NCBI RefSeq assembly: GCF_021462265.1
Contig: NZ_JAJONF010000064.1
Location: 1-39,506 of the forward strand
Reading direction: 5' to 3'
DNA: 39,506 nt
From: Streptomyces shenzhenensis
GTDB taxonomy: Bacteria; Actinomycetota; Actinomycetes; Streptomycetales; Streptomycetaceae
The notes under the pieces were generated by a model. It did no database searches, was not told where the DNA came from, and saw nothing but the letters and a program-made list of their open reading frames with translations. Positions 29,603 through 36,711 of this stretch are shown piece after piece. Every line of letters begins with the position of its first letter. The stretch's first letter is position 1. Position numbers and translations under genes: made by a program.

Positions 29603-29631
29603 CGTAACCGAAGTGCCGAGCCGCTCGTTGT
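29603..29631 (+). promoter_or_regulatory. Candidate sigma-BldN promoter of rsbN
   Basis: CGTAAC (29603-29608) and CGTTGT (29626-29631) are 17 bp apart. They fit, as I recall it, the sigma-BldN consensus (-35 CGTAAC, -10 CGTTG-like). The site is 130 bp before rsbN, so sigma-BldN would drive its own anti-sigma. Confidence 0.7.
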
Positions 29632-29760
29632 GCGGGATACAGGCTCCCTGTGGTCACGTCCGACCAGCCCAGATCACCCGATCGTGTGGACTGGTCGAGG
29701 GCGTGCAACCCTCAGGACCCCCTAGGGAGTCGACCGTCATGACGAGAGGAGGTGCCGCCA

Positions 29761-31056
29761 GTGATCGCGAACGTATCGGCCCACCGGCGGGCGAACGCCT
29801 TCGCCCAGGCCCTGGAGGAGCAGCCCGACCGGGAACCGGCGGCCGAGCGGTCCGGAGAACCGGCGGGCGATCCACCGGCCGCCCCGGGCGGGGCCGAACG
29901 GACCGAGCAGGGCAAGCTGTTGGCCCTGGCGACAGGGCTGGCCGCACTGCCCAAGCCGGAGCTCGACCCGGAGGTCAAGGTCGTCCAGCGAGCCCAGCTG
30001 GTGGCCGCGATGGAGGCCATGCTGGCGGAGGGCACCCTGGGCGGGGCGGCGGACGCTTCGGTACCCGCCCAGAACAGAGGGAGCGAAGCGGCTTCCGCGG
30101 AAGGGCGATGGCGGGAGACCGACGGGCGACCGGCCCGTTCCAAAGGCGCGCACCGGGCCAGCCCGCTCGGCAAGTTGCGACCGCGTTCCCGGTTCACCAA
30201 GGGGCTCGCCGCGGGCGGCCTGAGCGTCGGCGTGGCCGCCGGAGCCTTCGGCGGGGTCGCCGCCGCCAGCTCCGACGCCCTGCCCGGGGACTCGCTGTAC
30301 GGCCTCAAACGCGGCATCGAGGACTTCAAGCTCAACTATCTGACCGACGGCGACGACCAGCGCGGCCAGACCTACCTCGACCAGGCCTCGACCCGGCTGA
30401 TGGAGGCCCGCCGGCTGATGGAGCGGGGCCGCGGCGGCCATCTCGACCACGAGTCGATCGGTGAGATCCGGCGCACCCTGTCCGGCATGCGGCAGGACGT
30501 CACCGAGGGCCACCGCCTGCTCCACGAGGCGTACGAGCGCGATCCGGACTCCCTGGGTCCCATCCAGGCCCTGTCCGTCTTCGCCCAGTCCCACCGCGAG
30601 GCCTGGGGCGCCCTGCGCGAGAAGCTCCCGGTCCAGCTCGGGGACGTCAGCCAGCAGGTGTCGTCCGTCTTCGACGCCATAGACCAAGAGGTCGCCCCGC
30701 TGCAGTCCCTGCTCCCCCAGCCGTCCCAGGGCACCGGCGGCGGCACCGGAAAGCAGGGCTCCGGCACGGCGTCCACCGGCTCCTCCGGCAGCCACGGATC
30801 GTCGTCCCCGTCCTCCGGCAACTCCTCCTCGGGCCGCGACACGGGCAACGGCAGCCCCAGCGGCTCGGCCTCCGGCAACACCGGTGAGGGGCTGATCGGC
30901 GGCAGCACGGGCGGGCTGCTCGATCCTCCGAAGACCGGTTCGAGCAGCCAGTCCCCGTCGAAGAGCGCGTCCCCCGCACCGGACGTGACCCTGCCGCCGC
31001 TCCTGCCAGGGCTTCTGCCAGGGCTGGGCATCGACAGCGAGGACGCCGGCAACTGA
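29761..31056 (+). CDS. rsbN: RsbN, membrane anti-sigma factor of BldN
   Basis: This 431-aa protein is the ortholog of the BldN anti-sigma factor. The cytoplasmic N-terminus starts VIANVSAHRRANAFAQALEE, and residues 1-90 form the sigma-binding part, followed by a disordered linker. One membrane helix lies at about 147-169 (TKGLAAGGLSVGVAAGAFGGVAAAS). The exterior DUF5667 domain (about 171-285) begins SDALPGDSLYGLKRGIEDFKLN. The last ~120 residues are Ser/Gly/Thr/Pro-rich and probably span the wall. GTG 29761 is preceded by GAGGAGGT at optimal spacing. GTG 29752 overlaps that site and is rejected. A strong terminator follows four bases after the stop. Confidence 0.96.
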   Translation: MIANVSAHRRANAFAQALEEQPDREPAAERSGEPAGDPPAAPGGAERTEQGKLLALATGLAALPKPELDPEVKVVQRAQLVAAMEAMLAEGTLGGAADASVPAQNRGSEAASAEGRWRETDGRPARSKGAHRASPLGKLRPRSRFTKGLAAGGLSVGVAAGAFGGVAAASSDALPGDSLYGLKRGIEDFKLNYLTDGDDQRGQTYLDQASTRLMEARRLMERGRGGHLDHESIGEIRRTLSGMRQDVTEGHRLLHEAYERDPDSLGPIQALSVFAQSHREAWGALREKLPVQLGDVSQQVSSVFDAIDQEVAPLQSLLPQPSQGTGGGTGKQGSGTASTGSSGSHGSSSPSSGNSSSGRDTGNGSPSGSASGNTGEGLIGGSTGGLLDPPKTGSSSQSPSKSASPAPDVTLPPLLPGLLPGLGIDSEDAGN

Positions 31057-31060
31057 CGAA

Positions 31061-31094
31061 GACGGGGTGCCTCTCAGCCGAGGGGCACCCCGTC
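31061..31094. terminator. rsbN terminator
   Basis: Perfect 11-bp arms GACGGGGTGCC and GGCACCCCGTC (31061-31071, 31084-31094) close a 12-base loop immediately after the rsbN stop. Confidence 0.9.
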
Positions 31095-31113
31095 TCCCCA
31101 GCATCACGACTCA

Positions 31114-31167
31114 GAAAAACCGCCGGGAAGAACCCGCCAGAAAAAAGCCGCCGGGAAAACCCGCTGG
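31114..31167. repeat. Imperfect 27-bp tandem duplication
   Basis: AAAAACCGCCGGGAAGAACC (31114 on) is repeated as AAAAAAGCCGCCGGGAAAAC (31141 on), each ending CCCGC(C/T)(A/G)G. It sits between the rsbN terminator and the acyltransferase stop. Confidence 0.6.
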
Positions 31168-31175
31168 TAAAGCCG

Positions 31176-32276
31176 TCAGAAGAAGACCGACCGCCGCTGC
31201 ACGAGCAACTTGTACAGCGTGTGCTGAATCTGCTCCCGCACCTGATCCGTCAGGTTGAACATCAGCATCGGATCCTCGGCCGCCTCCGGCGGATAGCCAT
31301 CCGTGAGGATCGGCTCCCCGAACTGAATCGTCCACTTCGTCGGCAACGGCACCGCCCCCAGCGGCCCCAGCCACGGAAACGTCGGCGTCAGCGGAAAATA
31401 CGGAATCCCCAGCACCCGAGCCAGCGTCTTCGCGTTGCCGATCATCGGGTAGATCTCCTCGGCCCCCACGATCGAGCAGGGAATGATCGGCACCCCCTGC
31501 CGCAGCGCGGTGGACACGAACCCGCCCCGCCCGAACCGCTGGAGCTTGTACCGCTCGCTGAACGGCTTCCCGATGCCCTTGAACCCCTCCGGCATCACCC
31601 CGACCAGCTCCCCCTGCCCCAGCAGCCGCTCGGCGTCCTCCGCGCACGCGAGCGTGTGCCCGAGCTTCCGCGCCAGCTCGTTCACCACCGGCAGCACGAA
31701 GACCAGGTCCGCCGCGAGCAGCCTGAGGTGACGATTCGCCGGATGCCGGTCGTGGACGGCGACCTGCATCATCAGCCCGTCCAGCGGCAGCGTCCCGGAG
31801 TGGTTGGCGACGATCAGCGCACCACCCTCGGCCGGGATGTTCTCCATGCCCTTCACCTCGACCCGGAAGTACTTCTCGTACACCGGCCGCAGCAGGGACA
31901 TCAGGACCTGGTCGGTCAGCTCCTCGTCGTACCCGAAGTCGTCGACCTCGTACTCCCCGGTCAGCCGCCGCCGCAGAAACGCGAGTCCGCGCGCGACGCG
32001 CTGCTCCAGGCCTGCCTCGTCGTGCGGCTGCTTCACGCCCGCCTCAGGGTTCTCCCGGGTCACATGCACATCCTCCTGCGCGGGGATCCGCCCGGCGAGA
32101 GGCGACACCTCACGCACCACGGCGGATTCGCGCACCGCCGCCGCGGGCTCGCGCACCGCCGCCTGCTCGGCACCGCCCTTGCGCCGGCTCCCCGCGGCCC
32201 GCCGCCGGGCCGGCCGCTGCACGGCAGCCCCGCGGGACCGGTCGTCGTCGAACGGAATGACCTTGGCGTCCGCCAT
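31176..32276 (-). CDS. Lysophospholipid acyltransferase family protein (PlsC-like)
   Basis: This 366-aa protein has a disordered, Arg/Ala-rich N-terminus (about 1-90). A glycerolipid acyltransferase domain follows: VKGMENIPAEGGALIVANHSGTLPLDGLMM with the catalytic His159 and Asp166, GVMPEGFKGIGKPFSERYKLQRFGRGGF (PEG motif), and IIPCSIVGAEEIYPMI. The His-Asp distance is HX6D, not HX4D. I believe this is normal for the actinobacterial group with NHSG-LP-DG. It likely acylates a lysolipid or glycolipid at the membrane. It follows an epimerase gene by 14 bp on the same strand, so the two form an operon. Confidence 0.9.
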   Translation of the reverse strand: MADAKVIPFDDDRSRGAAVQRPARRRAAGSRRKGGAEQAAVREPAAAVRESAVVREVSPLAGRIPAQEDVHVTRENPEAGVKQPHDEAGLEQRVARGLAFLRRRLTGEYEVDDFGYDEELTDQVLMSLLRPVYEKYFRVEVKGMENIPAEGGALIVANHSGTLPLDGLMMQVAVHDRHPANRHLRLLAADLVFVLPVVNELARKLGHTLACAEDAERLLGQGELVGVMPEGFKGIGKPFSERYKLQRFGRGGFVSTALRQGVPIIPCSIVGAEEIYPMIGNAKTLARVLGIPYFPLTPTFPWLGPLGAVPLPTKWTIQFGEPILTDGYPPEAAEDPMLMFNLTDQVREQIQHTLYKLLVQRRSVFF

Positions 32277-32290
32277 CGTTGCTGCGCTCC

Positions 32291-33376
32291 TCAGTTGGCG
32301 CTCTGGGTCGGGTTCTGCGTCGGGGTCCTCGTCGACGCCCGCCCGCCGCTGAGGGCGGGCAGCGCGGCGATCCGGTCGACGGCCGCGGCCACGACCTGGG
32401 GCGGCAGCAGCCCCGGGACCTGGGCGCGCGCGAAGTCCGCGAACGTCGCCGCCGTCGTGTACTTCGGCCGGAATCCCAGCGTCTCGCGCATCTGGACGGT
32501 TTCCACCACCCGGCCGTGCGTCAGCAGCCGGATCTGCTCGGGCGAGAAGTCGCTCATGCCGAGCGTCCGCACCAGGGACCCGGCCCAGGTGACCGCCGGC
32601 AGCAGCAACGGCACGGTGGGCCGCCCCAGCCGCCGCGAACACTGCGAGAGGAGCAACACCCCGTCACCCGCGATGTTGAACGTGCCGCTGTTCAGCGTCC
32701 CCCGCTCCGGCTCGTGCGAGGCGATCCGCAGGACCTCGATGACGTCGTCCTCGTGCACGAACTGGAGCCGCGGGTCGTACCCGAAGACGGTGGGCAGCAC
32801 CGGCAGCGAGAAATAGGAGGCGAGCGGAGAGTCCGCGGTCGGCCCGAGGATATTGGCGAACCGCAGCACGCACACCGCCACGTCGGGCCGCCTCCGGGCG
32901 AACCCGCGCACATATCCCTCGACCTCCACCGTGTCTTTCGCGAACCCGCCGCTGGGCAGGGACTTCGGCGGGGTGGTCTCGGTGAAGACCGCCGGATCCT
33001 TCGGTGCGGACCCGTACACGTTCGTACTGGATTTGATCACCAGCCGCTTGACGTTCGGCGACTTCTGACAGGCACCGAGCAGTTGCATCGTCCCGATGAC
33101 ATTGGTCTCTTTGACGGTGGTCCGGCTCCCGCTCCCCAGCGGCGTGCCGGTCACGTCCATGTGGACGACGGTGTCGGCACCGCTCTCGGCCAGCACCCGG
33201 GCGATGGTCGGCTGCCGGATGTCGGTCTGGATGAAGTCCGCCCCGCCCAGATGGTGCTCGGGCGGCACCGCGTCCACGGCGACCACCCGGTCCACCTCGG
33301 GATCACGCTGGATCCGCCGTACGAAACGGCCCCCGAGTTGACGGGCCACTCCGGTCACGAGCACGACCTTCCCCAA
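32291..33376 (-). CDS. NAD-dependent epimerase/dehydratase (extended SDR)
   Basis: This protein of about 361 aa has an N-terminal Rossmann fold (GKVVLVTGVARQLGGRFVRRI) with a TGxxxxxG dinucleotide motif. VVHMDVTGT, KETNVIGTMQLLGACQ, SSTNVYG and a C-terminal substrate domain (VCVLRFANILGP; QFVHEDDVIEVL; GTFNIAGDG) are typical of UDP-sugar epimerases/dehydratases. The catalytic Tyr-x3-Lys is not in the usual YxxxK form: the region reads FAKDTVEVEGYVRGF, so classical epimerase chemistry is uncertain. The start is inferred as TTG 33376, eight bases after AAAGG. ATG 33442 would add 22 residues. It is cotranscribed with the acyltransferase, which suggests envelope lipid or glycolipid metabolism. 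Confidence 0.87.
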   Translation of the reverse strand: MGKVVLVTGVARQLGGRFVRRIQRDPEVDRVVAVDAVPPEHHLGGADFIQTDIRQPTIARVLAESGADTVVHMDVTGTPLGSGSRTTVKETNVIGTMQLLGACQKSPNVKRLVIKSSTNVYGSAPKDPAVFTETTPPKSLPSGGFAKDTVEVEGYVRGFARRRPDVAVCVLRFANILGPTADSPLASYFSLPVLPTVFGYDPRLQFVHEDDVIEVLRIASHEPERGTLNSGTFNIAGDGVLLLSQCSRRLGRPTVPLLLPAVTWAGSLVRTLGMSDFSPEQIRLLTHGRVVETVQMRETLGFRPKYTTAATFADFARAQVPGLLPPQVVAAAVDRIAALPALSGGRASTRTPTQNPTQSAN

Positions 33377-33486
33377 GATCAGCGCCTTTCTTCCGTGTTC
33401 CCGTATGCGGGCCAACTTAGCGGGTCGTTGTTGCGCCGGCATGCCCCACGACGGGCCACGACAGGCCGCAACGGCCGGAAAACGCA

Positions 33487-33517
33487 GTGGCCCCCCACCG
33501 TACTGGTGGGGGGCCAC
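33487..33517. terminator. Terminator of the bS22-like gene
   Basis: Perfect 12-bp arms GTGGCCCCCCAC and GTGGGGGGCCAC around a 7-base loop, 30 bp beyond the small gene's stop on the minus strand. Confidence 0.88.
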
Positions 33518-33546
33518 ACACGAGCTCTCGCGGCTCGGCGCCGTAC

Positions 33547-33645
33547 CTACTTCTTGTTACGACGCTGAACGCGCGTGCGCTTGAGCAGCTTGCGGTGCTT
33601 CTTCTTGGCCATCCGCTTGCGCCGCTTCTTGATAACAGAGCCCAC
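33547..33645 (-). CDS. 32-aa bS22-like ribosomal protein (AURKAIP1/COX24 domain)
   Basis: GTG 33645, preceded by GAGGGTAG, opens a 32-codon frame: VGSVIKKRRKRMAKKKHRKL then LKRTRVQRRNKK. More than half the residues are Lys or Arg. It closely matches the bS22 protein first seen in mycobacterial ribosome structures and the AURKAIP1/COX24 C-terminal domain of mitochondrial small subunits. It presumably binds rRNA in the small ribosomal subunit. It has its own ribosome binding site and strong terminator, so it is a separate short transcription unit. It is easily missed because of its size. Confidence 0.93.
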   Translation of the reverse strand: MGSVIKKRRKRMAKKKHRKLLKRTRVQRRNKK

Positions 33646-33713
33646 GACTACCCTCGCTCACTTCTCATCACTCGGTGCTGGGCATCATGGGCCCATACGA
33701 CCTACGAGGGGCT

Positions 33714-33719
33714 AGCCTA
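33714..33719 (-). promoter_or_regulatory. Putative -10 element for the bS22-like gene
   Basis: TAGGCT on the minus strand lies 69 bp before the GTG start. The -35 region upstream (about 33736-33742) shows no good match to TTGACA, so the call is tentative. Confidence 0.4.
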
Positions 33720-33774
33720 CCCGTCCGAGCGCTGAGCTCGTAATCGAGGTGCTCCGGCCCTCCCGAAACCGTCG

Positions 33775-33984
33775 TCAGGCGGTCTCCACCCCCACGTAAC
33801 TCTCGCGAAGGTAGTCGTGTACCGCCTGCTCGGGGACGCGGAAGGACCGCCCCACCCGAATCGCGGGCAGATGACCGCTGTGCACCAGCCGGTACACGGT
33901 CATCTTCGACACTCGCATCACCGCGGCGACCTCCGCCACGGTAAGGAACACAACCTCGTTCAGAGGCCTCTCGCCAGCTGCCAT
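33775..33984 (-). CDS. bdtA: BldC/BdtA-type small helix-turn-helix DNA-binding protein
   Basis: This 69-aa protein is almost entirely one MerR/excisionase-type winged HTH (HTH_17): FLTVAEVAAVMRVSKMTVYRLVHSGHLPAIRVGRSFRVPEQAVHDYL at about residues 13-59. BldC is a 68-aa Streptomyces regulator of the same kind that binds direct repeats cooperatively. The position near bldN and the sequence fit the protein called BdtA (SCO3328) in S. coelicolor; I use the symbol on that basis. The start is ATG 33984. An earlier in-frame frame runs into the neighbouring gene and is spurious. Promoter elements between it and the phosphatase-like gene were not clear. Confidence 0.88.
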   Translation of the reverse strand: MAAGERPLNEVVFLTVAEVAAVMRVSKMTVYRLVHSGHLPAIRVGRSFRVPEQAVHDYLRESYVGVETA

Positions 33985-34114
33985 GACACACCTGAACCTT
34001 CCGCACTCGACGGGCCACCGGCTTCCCCTTCCGGTGACTCTTCGTCGTTGCGTGCTCACTCCCCAATGTAGGGGCGGGTGATGCGAGTGGGGAAGAGGTG
34101 CACCCATCGGCGGC

Positions 34115-34927
34115 CTACTGTGACAGACACGCTCGATTGAGTACGTAGCGGGTAAGCGGCGTGTAGCAGTCGGACCGCACGCCGTCATCAACCGGAACGG
34201 CCACGGACACCGCCCCCTCGGCCTCCCCCACGAAGAGCGCGGGGTCATCCGTATCCGCCAGCCCAATCGCCTCAAACCCCAGCTGACCTGCACCGCAGAC
34301 CCACCCGTGATCCCCGACCACCAACTCCGGCAAGGGCCCTCCCCGCTCCGCCGCGGCATCCAGCGCCACCCGGACGGGCAACGGCGAATGCGTATGTGCC
34401 CCCGGCGCACAACCGGGGCGCCCACGGCCCACTTCTCGCACGAACCCGACTCCTCGTACGTAATCGAGGTTGCACGTACGTAGACCGAACCGGGTCGTTA
34501 TGTCGACACAGCGACCCTGCGCGGGGGTGAGAATCTCACATCCCGCCGCCGACAGAGCGTCCGCGAGACCGGCGTAGAACCCGATCAGCCGGTGCGGATG
34601 CCCGGTTCCGAACAACACGGGAGCCCGCCGCCGGGCCACGGCCCCCACCCGCTCGGCAAACGCGTCCAGCCGGGCGACGGTCAAGTCGGGATCGATCACA
34701 TCATGCCCTGAAACACACCGTGGATCGTCCGAAACCCCACACTTGGCCGCCATCAACCGAACCAACTCCCGCTCATCCCACCTCCCTTGCGGATCGATCC
34801 CGATCAGCACCCGAGGATCCCGAGCAGCGAACAGCCGATAACTCCGAAGACTCCACTCCCGCGAGGTCCCCACCGCCCCCGCCAGCCCAGCCCCCACCAA
34901 GTACGCCCGAAGCCCACCACCACTCAC
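34115..34927 (-). CDS. Phosphatase-like hypothetical protein
   Basis: This protein of about 270 aa is similar, from memory, to a Streptomyces family annotated simply as phosphatase, with text such as LGTGHPHRLIGFYAGLADALSAAGCEIL, LPELVVGDHGWVCGAGQLGFEAIGLADTDDPALFVGEAEG and VAVPVDDGV-CY-PLTRYVL. The conserved GDHGW, DTDDPALF and GTGHP motifs stand out as candidate catalytic or binding residues. There is no classical HAD or PP2C motif, and its chemistry is unproven. The start is uncertain: GTG 34927 and GTG 34930 are adjacent, both in the G-rich strand of the repeat region, and the frame stays open to 35011. Its 5' end touches the C-rich tandem-repeat zone. Confidence 0.72.
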   Translation of the reverse strand: MSGGGLRAYLVGAGLAGAVGTSREWSLRSYRLFAARDPRVLIGIDPQGRWDERELVRLMAAKCGVSDDPRCVSGHDVIDPDLTVARLDAFAERVGAVARRRAPVLFGTGHPHRLIGFYAGLADALSAAGCEILTPAQGRCVDITTRFGLRTCNLDYVRGVGFVREVGRGRPGCAPGAHTHSPLPVRVALDAAAERGGPLPELVVGDHGWVCGAGQLGFEAIGLADTDDPALFVGEAEGAVSVAVPVDDGVRSDCYTPLTRYVLNRACLSQ

Positions 34928-35538
34928 CACCCCACAAATCCTGACGGCCCCCACCCCGCCAGACCCCCAAAACACCCGAACACCGCACAGTCGGCGTAAC
35001 CCAAAACCCAACCCACACCCCCAAAGCCAGCCCGGCGCCTACAGACGAAAGCCGCCGAGCACCCCCACCAGCCCACCCACCGCCCGAGAACGAAAGCCGG
35101 CCCCACCCCAACCCCCCAGCCCGCCCAACGCTTACGAACGAAGACCGTCCCGCACCCACCACCAGCCCACCCGGCACTCGAGGACGAAGACCGTCCCGCA
35201 CCCACCACCAGCCCACCCGGCGCTTGCGGACCAAGACCGGCCCGCACCCACCACCAGCCCACCCGGCGCTTGCGGACCAAGACCGTCCCGCACCCACCAC
35301 CAGCCCACCCGGCGCTTGCGGACGAAGGCCAGCCCGCCCGGCATCTGACCAGGAAAGCCGGTAGCTGCTTGCGGACGAAAGCCGGTCCGCACCCACCACC
35401 AGCCCGTCCGGCGTTTGAGGACGAGGCCGTTCAGGCCGATGCGGGGGTCCGGGGGCGGCAGCCCCCGAACCGGGCGGTCGAAGGGGGCCCACCCCCTGGA
35501 GGACGGGACGGGCAGGGGCGGCGGGGGCGAGAAAACCC
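34928..35538. repeat. 611-bp intergenic region dominated by a 46-bp tandem repeat
   Basis: No gene is supported. Units beginning CAGCCCACCCGGCGCTTGCG recur at 35117, 35163, 35209, 35255 and 35301 with exact 46-bp steps. Degenerate units lie on the left at 35028 and 35069, and on the right a decayed stretch leads to 35400. The last unit (CAGCCCGTCCGGCGTTTGAG, 35400) matches a widespread Streptomyces intergenic element and continues into a GGGGGCGGCAGCCCCCG hairpin near 35451-35468. The plus strand is strongly C/A-rich throughout. Long open frames on the minus strand are by-products, since 46 is not a multiple of three. Confidence 0.85.
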
Positions 35539-36711
35539 CTACGCCAACAACCCCCGCAGCGGAAACACCGCCCGCCGAGTAGCCAGCACGGCCTGATCCA
35601 AGCGATCAGCGGGGTCGTACCCCACCTCCCACGCCGCCCACCCCACCGGCCACCGCCCATCCGTCATCCGCCCAGGCCCCAACTGCCGAGTCCGGGCAAA
35701 CACCTCCTGCCGCCACGCCTCAGGCACCACCGTCTCAGGCGCAACCTCCCGCCCCGCCGCGATCCCCACCAGGTGCGTCCACGACCGGGGCACGACATCC
35801 ACCACCTCGTACCCGCCCCCGCCCAACGCGACCCACTTCCCCCCGGCGTACTCATGCGCCAGCTCATGACACGCCACCTGCACCGCCCGCTGCGCATCCA
35901 GCGACACCGCCAGATGAGCCAGCGGATCCTCGAAATGGGTATCGGCCCCGTGCTGGGTCACCAGCACCTGCGGCCGAAAGTCGGCGACCAGCTCCGGCAC
36001 GACGGCGTGAAACGCCCGCACCCACCCCGCGTCCCCGGTCCCCGCCGGCAACGCCACGTTCACCGCGCCGCCCTCCCCCGCCCCCGCGCCGACCTCCTGC
36101 GGCCATCCGGTCTGCGGGAACAACGTACGGGGATGTTCGTGCAGCGAGATCGTCAGAACCCGCGGATCCTCCCAGAACGCGGCCTGCACCCCGTCCCCGT
36201 GGTGCACGTCCACATCCACGTAGGCGACCCGCTCGGCGCCCAGCTCCAGCAACCGCGCGATCGCCAGCGCGGCGTCGTTGTAGATGCAGAACCCGGACGC
36301 GGCCCCCGGCATCGCATGGTGCAGCCCACCCGCGAAGTTCACGGCGTGATCGACGTTCCCACGCCAGACCGCCTCCGCCGCCCCCACCGACTGCCCGGCG
36401 ATCAGCGCGGACACCTCGTGCATCCCGGCGAAGGCGGGATCGTCCACCGTCCCCAGCCCGTACGACTGATCGGCCGCCCCGGGATCCGCCGAAGCCGCCT
36501 TCACGGCCTCGATGTAGTCCTCCCTGTGCACCAGCCGCAGCGTCGATTCCCCGGCGGGCTTGGCCGCGACGACATCCATCACCCGATCCAGCCCGAAGGC
36601 GCTGACCAGACCCCAGGTCAACGCCAGCCGGACCGGATCCATCGGATGGCCCTGACCGAAGTCATAGCCCGTTACTGCCTCGTCCCACATCAGCTGTGCG
36701 CGGCCGCTCAT
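35539..36711 (-). CDS. acuC: AcuC-type class I histone deacetylase family protein
   Basis: This 390-aa deacetylase-fold protein has the expected catalytic set: GGLHHAMPGAASGFC with His131/His132, YVDVDVHHGDGV with the zinc ligands Asp168 and His170, and QHGADTHFEDPLAHL with the third Asp. In Bacillus, AcuC removes acetyl groups from acetyl-CoA synthetase lysines. Here the substrate is presumed to be an acetylated metabolic enzyme or a small acetylamide, which is inference. Length is normal for the bacterial group. The start is ATG 36711 (MSGRAQLMWDEAV), which lies 50 bp inside the end of the MFS gene on the same strand, so the two are likely translationally linked. Confidence 0.95.
   Translation of the reverse strand: MSGRAQLMWDEAVTGYDFGQGHPMDPVRLALTWGLVSAFGLDRVMDVVAAKPAGESTLRLVHREDYIEAVKAASADPGAADQSYGLGTVDDPAFAGMHEVSALIAGQSVGAAEAVWRGNVDHAVNFAGGLHHAMPGAASGFCIYNDAALAIARLLELGAERVAYVDVDVHHGDGVQAAFWEDPRVLTISLHEHPRTLFPQTGWPQEVGAGAGEGGAVNVALPAGTGDAGWVRAFHAVVPELVADFRPQVLVTQHGADTHFEDPLAHLAVSLDAQRAVQVACHELAHEYAGGKWVALGGGGYEVVDVVPRSWTHLVGIAAGREVAPETVVPEAWRQEVFARTRQLGPGRMTDGRWPVGWAAWEVGYDPADRLDQAVLATRRAVFPLRGLLA

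Noticed and set aside
33985..34114. Promoter of the HTH gene
   Set aside because: Several TACATT- and TAGGCC-like hexamers occur but none has a well-spaced -35, so no site is called.
35117..35346. CRISPR-like array
   Set aside because: The 46-bp units are directly adjacent with no unique spacers, and no cas genes are present.
34773..35660. Long minus-strand frame with repeated GGLVVGAG-type peptides
   Set aside because: It is produced by the G-rich 46-bp tandem repeat, has no ribosome binding site or domain, and overlaps the acuC 3' end in another frame. The 46-bp unit is out of phase with codons.
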